Assembly: GCA_036524155.1 (NCBI GenBank)
Contig: DATDCV010000745.1
Span: 1-23,889 of the forward strand
DNA: 23,889 nt
Source: DATDCV01 sp036524155
GTDB lineage: Bacteria; Verrucomicrobiota; Verrucomicrobiia; Limisphaerales; UBA8199
Direction of reading: 5' to 3'
Below the pieces are notes generated by a model that saw only the letters and a list, made by a program, of their open reading frames with translations, did no database searches and had not been told where the DNA came from. Made by a program: the position numbers and the translations under genes. This document shows, piece by piece, positions 16,638 through 23,889 of this stretch. Positions within the stretch are counted from its first letter, which is position 1. Every line of letters starts with the position of its first letter.

Positions 16638-16803
16638 CTGCGTATTTTTTTTGCCGCGTGTGCCCTTGGCCTCCTCGTGTCTTGCGTCACGGGCTTCGCA
16701 GCCATTACAGAACCATTGGACATTCGAGGCCGGCGTCAGGTGTTCATCGATTCAACGATCAGACCGTTGCCGGAATTCCAGATGGCCTTCAAGGTCTCCT
16801 GGG
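16638..16803 (+). pseudogene. Possible remnant of a secreted protein N-terminus
   Basis: In the plus-strand frame from a CTG at 16638 the translation reads like a signal peptide followed by a mature start: LRIFFAACALGLLVSCVTGF, then AITEPLDIRGRRQVFIDS (to about 16755). The part GRRQVFIDS resembles the N-terminal G-R-R-x-(L/V)-F-(V/I)-D of secreted carbohydrate-related proteins in planctomycetes and verrucomicrobia. There is no ATG, GTG or TTG before the hydrophobic stretch, and similarity fades after about 16755, where the frame turns to unremarkable sequence. It directly follows the VOC gene and ends against the convergent pseudopilin gene. Treat as a weak call. Confidence 0.3.
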
Positions 16804-16859
16804 CAATGTTAGCGGCGCCCGGGATGCTCCAACGCAGTTTCGGTTCACTCATCGGTGCG

Positions 16860-17609
16860 CTACGGTTGAAGAGTGTCAATCGGCAACATGTAGCGAATGC
16901 GGTCGGCGTCGGCTACACACCACCAATTCACCGGATTAACCGAGCGACCGAACTTCAGAAAGCGAACACCTCCATCGGCACAGGCAAAGTTGGCCCCGCC
17001 TGACCTGGTCGGCTTAAGATAGTTGGAGTGGGTCCCGTGCTGGACCCTGTCGGTCAAATTGTCCCCCGACTCCAGAAGGTCCATCCAATAATCACCCGCA
17101 AAATGCCTCTTTTCCCCCCAGATGACCGTTTCCGGAGGCTTCAAGATGCCGCTTTCTTTCATGGAGTAATCGGCTCCGCTGTTATACAGAGCCGGGAACA
17201 CCTCGTTCCATCCGTTCATCATGTAACTGCGCCAGGCGTTATCGGCGAAATACCGCGCGCTGGATGCGCCGATGTTTCCCGGTGGAGTGCCTCGTCTCAG
17301 ATCCGTTGGACAGGCCAGCAGGTTCGTGCTGCGGTAAAAGTCGAGCAGTTTGGCAGGCCAGCGGATGGTGCTGCTGTGGGGAGGCAAAACGTTCCGGTTA
17401 TCATCTGTGTACAGCTTTAACGCCACTTCCAGTTGCTTGAGGTTGCCCGTGCATTTGACACGGCTGGCTGATTCCTTTGCCCGGGCCAGCGCCGGGAGAA
17501 GCATGGCAGCCAAAATAGCAATGATGGCGATGACCACCAGCAACTCGATCAGCGTGAACGCGGCCGGTGCGGTGCGACGAGGCGGGGTCCTTAACAGCCT
17601 TCCCGGCAG
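16860..17609 (-). CDS. Type II secretion-like pseudopilin, H-X9-DG family, irregular start
   Basis: The coding signal runs from the prepilin motif AFTLIELLVVIAIIAILAAM to a TAG at 16860-16862. The hydrophobic N-helix and the class III signal (cleavage before F-T-L-I-E) mark a type II secretion or type IV pilin-like protein. The C-terminal part has the H-X9-DG-type ending NFACADGGVRFLKFG seen in the many such proteins of PVC bacteria. No ATG, GTG or TTG lies between the in-frame TAA (17616-17618) and the motif; the TTG at 17543 falls inside the motif. The coordinate at 17609 is a CTG placed as the only alternative start. So either a CTG start is used or the 5' end is damaged. A GTG just upstream is in frame but stops after five codons. 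Length from 17609 is 249 residues. Confidence 0.7.
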   Translation of the reverse strand: MPGRLLRTPPRRTAPAAFTLIELLVVIAIIAILAAMLLPALARAKESASRVKCTGNLKQLEVALKLYTDDNRNVLPPHSSTIRWPAKLLDFYRSTNLLACPTDLRRGTPPGNIGASSARYFADNAWRSYMMNGWNEVFPALYNSGADYSMKESGILKPPETVIWGEKRHFAGDYWMDLLESGDNLTDRVQHGTHSNYLKPTRSGGANFACADGGVRFLKFGRSVNPVNWWCVADADRIRYMLPIDTLQP

Positions 17610-17983
17610 TGTGAGTTACGGTACTGCGTTCACATCCTGGTCAGTCTGGGAGACAATCCATCCCACCCTGAGATTGGGCAAGCGAAAACATGCGTGTAAG
17701 AAATGTGGTTCTTTCTCTGGAAGTGCTCGTTCCCGGCGCGGCTCGAAATGGCACCATCGATATTGTGAGAGGGAAGTCTTTGTGAGCCCTACCTGACGTG
17801 ACCTCGGTGCGTGCAAGGCGTCGCCCCATGGACTCCGGCCGTCGCTGGCGCCCTGAGGCGATTTGCCGTTCGAAGCGTGGTCAGAACGGCTTCCTTAAAC
17901 AAGTCCGACCGGCCGTTGCAGTTGATAAAAATAAGCTGTTCTGACCCCGTGTTAGAGCTATACTTGCCGACAGCGAGCGGGCT
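17610..17983. other. Divergent intergenic region with an inverted repeat
   Basis: This 374-base gap lies between the minus-strand pseudopilin and the plus-strand 1170-residue gene. A plus-strand reading (17350-17796) contains CKKCG and HHRYCE but runs antisense to the pseudopilin gene and is judged a chance frame. The clear structure is the inverted repeat at 17876-17949. No convincing promoter was recognised. Confidence 0.5.
17876..17949. repeat. 17-base inverted repeat, 15 of 17 matching, with a 40-base spacer
   Basis: The left arm CGTGGTCAGAACGGCTT (17876-17892) pairs with the right arm AAGCTGTTCTGACCCCG (17933-17949), with two mismatches. The 74-base unit could be a small transposable-element remnant (MITE or REP-like) or a regulatory hairpin, 34 bases upstream of the 1170-residue gene's ATG. 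No transposase is visible. Confidence 0.6.
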
Positions 17984-20900
17984 ATGAATACCAATTTTCG
18001 ACTTTGCCTGGCGGGACTTTCGCTCGTGCTGGCCTTCATTCTCGGCTTGGTTCCCGCCCTGTACGGAGACCGTTCGCGGAGAACCCAAGCCGGTTCACCA
18101 ACCCGGGAACAAACGCCGGCGCTCCTCCGCCCCGATCAACTTGCCATTGGCCAATCGACGAATTCTCAGCTCGTCCATTGGGCTGCAACGGACTCGACGC
18201 ATGACTCACCCGCCCGCAGAATCGCAAGCGAAAGGGGCACTTCCAGTTGGTCAATCCCGTACGGCAGAGAATTCTGGCGGCGGACCACCAGCAATATTCG
18301 GCCGACGCACGCTAGCCTATCGGTTTCTTTGCCTGCGGCTCGTGAGAATATTGATCCGAGCGACGCTATGGATCGAGTCTCTCACGCCATCACAACTCAC
18401 AACTCCTCCGCCCCTCGAGTGCAGGCCAAAACGTACACGGCCAGCTTTGACGGGTCTGGGGTTCACTTTTGGCCACACCGACCATTCAACCAGGACGTCA
18501 CCAGTTGGAAGCCCGGCCCCCGACCAGGTGGACGATTTGGCCGGCCCGAGCCCGATGCCGAAATTATTCTGTGCACAAAGTTGATCCACCTGGAAAACCA
18601 GGTGCTTTACCTGCAACACGATAGGCCTCTGAGCTGGTCGCTGGTGGGCAACACGGCCCAAGCGCTGCTCAATGAGGACGTTGGCCTGGTGCACCACTGC
18701 GAGACCGGGGGCAAGGGAGTCGAGGTAAGCTGGGTGTTCAAGAAACGACCTGCCGGCGAGGGGCCACTAACGATCGAGTTCGCAGTGAAAGGGCTGACTT
18801 ATCAGGGGGCCAGTGTGCACGGTAATCACCTGGTCGACGCTGGTGGGCTAGCGCGCGTCCGCATAGGCCAGGCCGTGGCGGTGGATTCGAAAGACCTGCG
18901 GTGCGAGTTGCCGACGGTGGCCAGTAGCGACCGGTTCAGTATTTGTGTCCCCGGAGAATTTTTGGCGAAAGCTGCCTTTCCCCTCGCCGTTGACCCGACG
19001 ATCAGTCCGGAGTTCGGGATGGACCAACCGGTCACCGTTCCCCGCCCCGGCGAACACCAACTCCCAGCGGCGGCATGGAACGGAACGAATTGGTTGGTGG
19101 TGTGGGCGGAATTGCCGGGTTTTTTCGAGAGCCCGGTGGACGTAGTGGGCGCGCGCGTCTCCAAGGAAGGCGCCCTATTGGATCCGTTGGGAATTCTCAT
19201 CAGCCGATGGGAGGTGACGGCTGCTCCTTCAGTCGCTTCCAACGGGAGGGACTATCTTGTCGTGTGGGACCGTTGGGACCGCGTAACGGAGTTCGACATC
19301 GCCGGCGCGCGTGTGACAGCGGATGGCGAGGTCGCCGATAGCCAAAGAATCGTCATAAGCAACCTGCCCGCCGATCAGTTTCAGCCTTCCGTCGCGGGAG
19401 ACAGGGAAGGTTATCTGGTGGTTTGGAAGGACAGACGGACTGGTGACGCCAATATCTTTGGCGCCCGCGTTAGCAACGAAGGTACCGTCCTGGACGGCGA
19501 CGGGTTCCCTATCCGCGTGGGCTTCGGAGAAAAGTCCCGGCCCTCGGTCGCTCGCGGCCCTGGCGGTTTCCTGGCCGTCTGGAGCCAGGAGTTGGGGGCT
19601 ATTTTCGGAGCCCGCCTGGACAGAAATGGGACTGTTCTGGACCCGAATGGCATAGCTGTCAGCGGTGCGCTCGGCGACCAGATGTATCCATCTGTGGCCG
19701 CCAACTCCAATGCTTATCTGGTGGCTTGGCACAACTTTCACAGTTCAACCCCGAACCCTGAGGAGACCGACGTCTACGGGGCGCTCGTTACTCCTGCCGG
19801 AGATGTTTCCGCCGCCCAGGTGATCGCGAGCAATACTCTGCCATATTTCCGTGCTTCCCCCGGCCTCGGGGCGGGTACCGACGATTTTCTCGTGGCTTGG
19901 AACGACCTCCAAGCAGTGCCGCCGGGCATCTATGCTTCAAGGATCAGCAGTTCGGGCGCGGTGTTGGACCCGGGCGCAGTCCTGATTGACTCGGTTCCCG
20001 GGACTTTAACCCCTGCCGTCGCGGCGTACGACAATGGCTTCCTCGTGGTGTGGAACAGAGCTTCTAGCCCGCAGGGGGGTTTCGGTTCAGCCATTTTCGC
20101 GTCCCGTTTGAATACCCAGGTGGAGCGCCTTGATCCTCAACCGCTGCTCATCACCGCGAAGGACAACGACGAAACCAGCCCAGCCGTTGCCTCCAATGGA
20201 ACCAACTGGCTGGTGGTCTGGGAGGACTGGCGCAGCACAGACAACATCGACATCTATGGGGCCCGCATAGGTTATAACGGCACCCCATTGGATCTCGTTG
20301 CCATCCCGATTAGTACCCAACCTCGCTTTAAATTGGATCCCGCGGTGGCGAGCGCTGGAGGGGATTACCTGGTCGTTTGGGTCGATGGCCGCAACGCCGG
20401 TTTTCCCTATACTGATATTTATGGAGCGCGCGTGAGGACCGACGGCACGGTCCTGGATCCCGCAGGAATCGCAATCTGCACGGCAGCCTCAGGTCAAATC
20501 ACGCCCGCCATCAGCTCGGATGGGGAAAACTATCTCGTCACGTGGGCGGATGCGCGCGTCACCAACACGAGCGACATTTATGCAGCGCGCGTTAACCAGG
20601 CCGGGACCGTTTTGGAACCGGATGGCTTCGCGGTCAACAGCCAAAGCCATCGCGCATCTTTGCCGACTGCGGCTTTCAACGGACAGGAATTCCTGGTCGC
20701 CTGGAGCCAATCCGCGCACGACCCGGAACACGACGGCGACATTCTCGGAGCGCGGGTGAGCCGGGATGGTATCGTACTGGACCCCGATGCAATTCTCATC
20801 ACCTCTGCTACTAATGCTCAAAGAGGCCCGGCCATAGCCGCCGCAGGGAGCGATTTCCTGGTCATCTGGGCGGACACACGCAACACCGTAACACCGAGCG

Positions 20901-21496
20901 GCGACACGTTTGGCGGTGAGATCTACGGAGCACGGATAGATGCGGGTGGCATTGTCCTGGACCCACTTGGATTTCGCATCAGCTCAACCGCATATGGCGC
21001 GTTTCCAGCCTTGGGATCCGACGGGACCAACTTCGTAGCGGTTTGGGCAAGCGCGGGTGCTACTCCGGGCACCAACCGGCAAGTGCTCGCAGCGTGGATC
21101 GATCGCAACGGCCAAGTGCTGCTTCGGGATCTGACAGTCAATACTACTGGCCTTGCTGGCGCGACCCTTCCCGTTGTCGCCTCGGCGCGGTCGGGCGAAT
21201 TTGTTGTGCTGAGCGAAGCACTGCGAAACGGCGCGAATCGCATCGTTGGGAATCTGCTCTCGCTCGCTTTTAGGCCCACGATCCAGTCGCTCACGCTTGC
21301 GGCTGGCGGCGCTACTCTTGAGTGGAGCACACAGCCCGCAAGAACCTATCGCCTTCAGTTCACGTCGAATTTGAGAAATGCCGAGTGGCTCGATTTGGAA
21401 CCCATTATCACTGCGACCAGCAACTCGGCCACGCTCCTGGACTCGACTGTCGGCCAGGATCCGCAGAGGTTCTATCGCGTGTACCAGTTGCCGTAG
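17984..21496 (+). CDS. Giant secreted protein with tandem beta-propeller-like repeats
   Basis: A 1170-residue protein with a signal peptide at about 1-27 (MNTNFRLCLAGLSLVLAFIL). Residues about 30-120 are low-complexity and rich in Ser, Thr and Arg. A beta domain follows to about 345, ending AAFPLAVDPTIS, like the pre-repeat domain of other secreted PVC and myxobacterial proteins. Residues about 350-1080 hold about 13 repeats of 50-65 residues, each with a core such as NWLVVWEDWR then IYGARIGYNGTPLD. The W in L-V-x-W and the pair YGAR mark every repeat. This is consistent with propeller blades of the integrin-alpha/WD-like kind. The last 70 residues (ATLEWSTQPARTYRLQFTSN to FYRVYQLP) form a fibronectin-like domain common at the end of exported verrucomicrobial proteins. 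Probable role is surface or extracellular binding. It starts 35 bases past an inverted repeat. Confidence 0.85.
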   Translation: MNTNFRLCLAGLSLVLAFILGLVPALYGDRSRRTQAGSPTREQTPALLRPDQLAIGQSTNSQLVHWAATDSTHDSPARRIASERGTSSWSIPYGREFWRRTTSNIRPTHASLSVSLPAARENIDPSDAMDRVSHAITTHNSSAPRVQAKTYTASFDGSGVHFWPHRPFNQDVTSWKPGPRPGGRFGRPEPDAEIILCTKLIHLENQVLYLQHDRPLSWSLVGNTAQALLNEDVGLVHHCETGGKGVEVSWVFKKRPAGEGPLTIEFAVKGLTYQGASVHGNHLVDAGGLARVRIGQAVAVDSKDLRCELPTVASSDRFSICVPGEFLAKAAFPLAVDPTISPEFGMDQPVTVPRPGEHQLPAAAWNGTNWLVVWAELPGFFESPVDVVGARVSKEGALLDPLGILISRWEVTAAPSVASNGRDYLVVWDRWDRVTEFDIAGARVTADGEVADSQRIVISNLPADQFQPSVAGDREGYLVVWKDRRTGDANIFGARVSNEGTVLDGDGFPIRVGFGEKSRPSVARGPGGFLAVWSQELGAIFGARLDRNGTVLDPNGIAVSGALGDQMYPSVAANSNAYLVAWHNFHSSTPNPEETDVYGALVTPAGDVSAAQVIASNTLPYFRASPGLGAGTDDFLVAWNDLQAVPPGIYASRISSSGAVLDPGAVLIDSVPGTLTPAVAAYDNGFLVVWNRASSPQGGFGSAIFASRLNTQVERLDPQPLLITAKDNDETSPAVASNGTNWLVVWEDWRSTDNIDIYGARIGYNGTPLDLVAIPISTQPRFKLDPAVASAGGDYLVVWVDGRNAGFPYTDIYGARVRTDGTVLDPAGIAICTAASGQITPAISSDGENYLVTWADARVTNTSDIYAARVNQAGTVLEPDGFAVNSQSHRASLPTAAFNGQEFLVAWSQSAHDPEHDGDILGARVSRDGIVLDPDAILITSATNAQRGPAIAAAGSDFLVIWADTRNTVTPSGDTFGGEIYGARIDAGGIVLDPLGFRISSTAYGAFPALGSDGTNFVAVWASAGATPGTNRQVLAAWIDRNGQVLLRDLTVNTTGLAGATLPVVASARSGEFVVLSEALRNGANRIVGNLLSLAFRPTIQSLTLAAGGATLEWSTQPARTYRLQFTSNLRNAEWLDLEPIITATSNSATLLDSTVGQDPQRFYRVYQLP

Positions 21497-21654
21497 CTCG
21501 GATTGGCAAACCGCCACAAAGGGCGCCAAGCGCCGCTTATGCCTCATGCGAAAGCGGAATTGTCCCCGAACAATCGGGCCTGAGTCACGATTTTCTCCTC
21601 AGGTTTTTGGTGGCGTTGGCAGCCTTTACTTGCGATAACTTTCTGGCGTTTGCC

Positions 21655-22968
21655 ATGAACCTGGTTGAACAAGTCAAACTCGCGGGTGTTGTCGGTGCCG
21701 GTGGCGGTGGTTTCCCCACGCACGTTAAGTTAGCGGCAAAAGCGGACACCATCATCGCGAATGGCGCTGAATGCGAGCCGCTCCTGCACAAGGACGCTGT
21801 GATCATGGAGGAGCAGGCCGTCGCGTTGGTCAAAGGAATGCTTCTCGCCAAAGAAGCGGTCGGAGCCAAAGACGCGGTGATCGGCATAAAAGCCAAGAAG
21901 AAGCACGCCGTCGACGCCGTCCAGGAGGCGTGCAAGGGCAGCGCAGTCCGCGTGCATTTGCTGGGTGATTATTACCCTGCGGGGGACGAATACGATTTGG
22001 TGTATGAGGTTACCGGCCGCCTGATTCCGCCCGCGGGTATTCCTATCCAGGTCGGCGTCGTGGTGAATAACGTCGAAACCTTTGTCAATATTGCGGCCGC
22101 CGCCGACGGACACCCCGTGACGCAGAAGATGCTCACTATCGCTGGCGCGGTTCGTTCACCCGTCACTCTGAGTGTTCCGATCGGCATCACCTATCGCGAT
22201 TGCCTGGAAGCTGCGGGAGGTTTGACCACGGCCGATCCGGTGCTTTGTATCGGCGGCCTCATGATGGGCCAGACCACGGACGATTTGGATGCGCCCGTCA
22301 CCAAAACTGCTACCGGGGTGGTTATCCTGCCGCGCGATCACCACGTAATGGAGCGCAAACTCAAACCCAACAAAGTCCAGGCTAAGATCGGCAAGTCCGC
22401 TTGCGACCAATGCCGGTACTGCACTGAATACTGCCCCCGGTTTCTGCTGGGTTATGCCGTTGAACCGCACCAGGTCATGCGCAGTCTCGCGTTCACCGCC
22501 ACCGGCGCCGATTACTGGAACCAGTGGGCTTCGCTCTGTTGTTCCTGTGGCCTCTGCACCCTCTACGCCTGCCCTGAAGAGCTTTATCCCAAAGAAGCGT
22601 GTGATGACTCAAAGACCGCTATGCGGCAAGCCAACCAGAAGTGGACCGGGCTGGCCACGGTCAAGGTTCATCCGATGCGCGATGGCCGGCATGTTCCGAT
22701 CAAGACATTGACAAAGAAACTGCACGTCCAGCAATACGACCTTCCCGCGCCACTGTGGAGAGGCGAACTGCAGCCCAGCCGACTCATTTTGCCGCTCAAA
22801 CAAAACGCGGGTGCCGCCTGCCTTCCCAAGGTGAAAACCGGAGACCGCGTCGTCGCGGGGCAAATCATCGGCGAACCGGCCCCTAATGCTCTAGGCGCGG
22901 TCCTCCACGCTCCTCTGCCGGGCACCATCCGCGAGGTCACATCCGCGCAAATCATCCTCGAAAAGTGA
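21655..22968 (+). CDS. PduS-like RnfC/SLBB ferredoxin-type protein
   Basis: A 437-residue protein. The ATG at 21655 gives MNLVEQVKLAGVVGAGGGGF, the normal PduS/RnfC start, though no Shine-Dalgarno precedes it; the open frame to 21322 overlaps the giant repeat gene and is not used. The Rnf complex-like NADH/flavin-binding region (about 1-130) carries GAGGGGFPTH, followed by an SLBB-like segment (about 150-220). Two Fe-S sites follow: CDQCRYCTEYCP (C250, C253, C256, C260) and CCSCGLCTLYACP (C295, C298, C301, C306). The C-terminal domain (about 370-437) is biotinyl/lipoyl-like with GDRVVAGQIIG. In the Pdu microcompartment PduS is a cobalamin reductase that binds the shell protein PduT; a PduT-like gene follows here. 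It likely moves electrons across or within a microcompartment. Confidence 0.88.
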   Translation: MNLVEQVKLAGVVGAGGGGFPTHVKLAAKADTIIANGAECEPLLHKDAVIMEEQAVALVKGMLLAKEAVGAKDAVIGIKAKKKHAVDAVQEACKGSAVRVHLLGDYYPAGDEYDLVYEVTGRLIPPAGIPIQVGVVVNNVETFVNIAAAADGHPVTQKMLTIAGAVRSPVTLSVPIGITYRDCLEAAGGLTTADPVLCIGGLMMGQTTDDLDAPVTKTATGVVILPRDHHVMERKLKPNKVQAKIGKSACDQCRYCTEYCPRFLLGYAVEPHQVMRSLAFTATGADYWNQWASLCCSCGLCTLYACPEELYPKEACDDSKTAMRQANQKWTGLATVKVHPMRDGRHVPIKTLTKKLHVQQYDLPAPLWRGELQPSRLILPLKQNAGAACLPKVKTGDRVVAGQIIGEPAPNALGAVLHAPLPGTIREVTSAQIILEK

Positions 22969-22983
22969 GGCGCGATCGGCACT

Positions 22984-23011
22984 CCTCCTCGTTCTCGTCC
23001 TCGTAATCGAG
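22984..23011. repeat. Low-complexity tract related to the 7796 repeat
   Basis: This sequence reads CCTCCTCGTTCTCGTCCTCG then TAATCGAG, sharing the CTCGT/TCCTCGT units of the direct repeat at 7796-7832. It begins 15 bases after the PduS-like stop. The similarity is partial, so it is called as the same low-complexity class rather than a copy. Confidence 0.45.
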
Positions 23012-23091
23012 TTCAGCAGGCAGTTCGGGATTGCCCGGGCATATCCTCCTGTCTACGATGATCGCTGACGTGAGCAGCTCGTATCACCAAA

Positions 23092-23119
23092 CCGCAGGAC
23101 AGGTGTTGGGCCTGTCTCC
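23092..23119 (-). repeat. Palindromic intergenic repeat, loop variant, minus strand
   Basis: On the minus strand this has the GGAGACAGGC left part and the CCTGTCCTGCGG right part of the copies at 4233 and 6021, with a changed centre (CCAACA in place of AGGATG). It lies in the 262-base gap between the PduS-like and PduT-like genes. Confidence 0.7.
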
Positions 23120-23199
23120 TTTTATTTCCACATGGGCAGGTGCTGTTTACCTTGATAAACGTTTCACTTTGGCCCCAGGACTCATCAGCGAGGCTCACT

Positions 23200-23224
23200 T
23201 ACAGGCAAGCTGCCTATCCGACGA
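23200..23224 (+). repeat. Degenerate palindromic repeat copy beside the shell gene start
   Basis: The sequence ACAGGCAAGCTGCCTATCCG keeps most of the left arm and the right arm TGCCTATC of the palindromic element, with one mismatch in the right arm. It ends on the ribosome binding site GAGG (23223-23226) of the shell gene, so the element overlaps the translation start region. Confidence 0.5.
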
Positions 23225-23230
23225 GGAATT

Positions 23231-23782
23231 ATGCTCGAAAAGTCCATCGGCTTGATTGAACTGTCCAGTGTGGCGTCCGGGTTCCAGGTCGCCGACACAA
23301 TGCTGAAAGCCGGGAATGTCCGGTTGCTGCTGTCGCGTTCGATCTGTTCGGGAAAATACATGGTGCTGATTGGAGGGGACACGGCTGCGGTTGAGGCGGC
23401 GGTGGGGGCTGGCGCGGAAAGCGCGAACGGGTGCCTCATCGATCAGTTCGTAATCTCAAATGTTCACCCTGATGTTTTTGTCGCGCTCGGCCGCACCCAA
23501 CCGGTCCAGCCGGACGGGGCGCTGGGCGTGCTGGAGTCGTTCAATGTCGCAACCCTCATCGAAGCCGCCGATGCGGCTGCGAAGGCCGCCAGCGTGACAC
23601 TGCTGGAGATTCGTCTGGCGATGGCGCTGGGCGGAAAGGCGTTTTGCACCATGACCGGCGATGTGGCGTCCGTGCAGGCCGCAGTTGCCGCCGGCCGCCA
23701 GGTCATCAGCGAGGCGGGTGTCCTCGTCAACGCAGTGGTCATTTCACGGCCGCATCCGGACGTTTACCGCGAGATCGTTTAG
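23231..23782 (+). CDS. PduT-like tandem BMC-domain (BMC-T) shell protein
   Basis: A 183-residue protein with two BMC folds in tandem: domain 1 (4-90) from SIGLIELSSVASGFQVADTM and domain 2 (95-180) from GALGVLESFNVATLIEAADA. Such proteins form trimers that are pseudo-hexameric tiles of microcompartment shells. The N-terminal domain has SRSICSGKYMV, with C39 in the position of the Cys that holds a [4Fe-4S] cluster at the pore of PduT (there T-I-C-P-G-K). The order PduS-like then PduT-like matches the electron-transfer pair of the Pdu system. GAGG at 23223-23226 lies 4 bases before the ATG, a short spacing. The upstream gap holds two repeats. Microcompartment function is inferred from family; other shell genes and enzymes must lie beyond the right edge if the locus is complete. 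Confidence 0.92.
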   Translation: MLEKSIGLIELSSVASGFQVADTMLKAGNVRLLLSRSICSGKYMVLIGGDTAAVEAAVGAGAESANGCLIDQFVISNVHPDVFVALGRTQPVQPDGALGVLESFNVATLIEAADAAAKAASVTLLEIRLAMALGGKAFCTMTGDVASVQAAVAAGRQVISEAGVLVNAVVISRPHPDVYREIV

Positions 23783-23889
23783 TGAACGGTGAATTCCACG
23801 GAACGCTGCCGATCCCCGGGGCCGTGTCAGTGCACCCGACCCGCAGGATCGGTGTGGCCACTTGCTGCCGGGCGCGTTGGTTCGGCCAC
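23782..23889 (+). CDS. Possible start of a following gene, cut by the window edge
   Basis: A GTG overlaps the shell gene stop by one base (TAGTG) and opens a frame without a stop to the right edge, giving 36 residues beginning VNGEFHGTLPIPGAVSVHPT. One-base overlaps are typical of translationally coupled genes in an operon, which would fit more microcompartment genes beyond. The 36 residues match no family I recognise, and a chance GC-rich frame of this length is possible. Confidence 0.3.
   Translation, partial: MNGEFHGTLPIPGAVSVHPTRRIGVATCCRARWFGH

Noticed and set aside
17350..17796. Plus-strand frame with CKKCG and HHRYCE, zinc-ribbon-like
   Set aside because: Most of it is antisense to the pseudopilin; the Cys/His spacing fits no known zinc module and there is no proper start.
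21322..21654. 5' extension of the PduS-like frame by 111 codons
   Set aside because: It overlaps the end of the giant secreted gene, and family members begin at the MNLVEQ-type start at 21655.

Overview
The window looks like a chromosomal stretch of a GC-rich PVC-group bacterium, most likely a Verrucomicrobiota member of the Pedosphaera/Limisphaerales kind. This is an inference from gene content: Tat-exported sugar isomerase-like and Gfo/Idh/MocA proteins, a ThuA-like protein, several sugar-isomerase TIM barrels, a PL11 lyase, a GH172-type (DUF2961) protein, an H-X9-DG-type pseudopilin, a giant secreted repeat protein, and microcompartment genes. No rRNA, tRNA, CRISPR array or intact insertion sequence was seen.

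Layout. 1-870 (minus) is the N-terminal part of a large exported protein cut by the window edge. 1240-4045 (plus) holds a Tat-exported L-fucose-isomerase-like protein and a sialidase-fold lipoprotein. 4256-10056 is a minus-strand block: a PL11 rhamnogalacturonan lyase, a TIM-barrel isomerase/epimerase, a ThuA-like protein, a Tat-exported Gfo/Idh/MocA oxidoreductase and a second TIM barrel. 10170-12326 (plus) has an orphan tandem AAA ATPase and an exported glutathione peroxidase. 12337-13866 (minus) is the GH172-type protein. 14033-16623 (plus) has a double-OB NrfJ-like exported protein, a UroD/MtaA-type methyltransferase homologue and a VOC protein. 16638-17609 holds a probable gene remnant and a minus-strand pseudopilin with an irregular 5' end. 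17984-21496 encodes a 1170-residue secreted protein with about 13 beta-propeller-like repeats. 21655-23782 carries a PduS-like Fe-S/SLBB protein and a PduT-like tandem BMC-domain shell protein, probably the edge of a bacterial microcompartment locus running off the right side.

How it may fit together (inference). The lyase, the other carbohydrate-active proteins and the isomerase-like proteins suit breakdown of pectic or other plant/algal polysaccharides. Rhamnose and fucose catabolism yields lactaldehyde, a known microcompartment substrate in PVC bacteria, so the PduS/PduT pair at the right may supply redox coupling for the final step. The ThuA + Gfo/Idh + TIM-barrel set resembles 3-keto-glycoside pathways.

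The intergenic regions hold several families of short repeats. The clearest is a palindromic element of about 28 bp with arms GACAGGCA/TGCCTGTC, present in two good copies either side of the lyase gene, one loop variant and one degenerate copy upstream of the shell gene. Two other low-complexity families (TTGGAGTG-like and TCCTCGTCATCGC-like) and two larger inverted repeats are also present.
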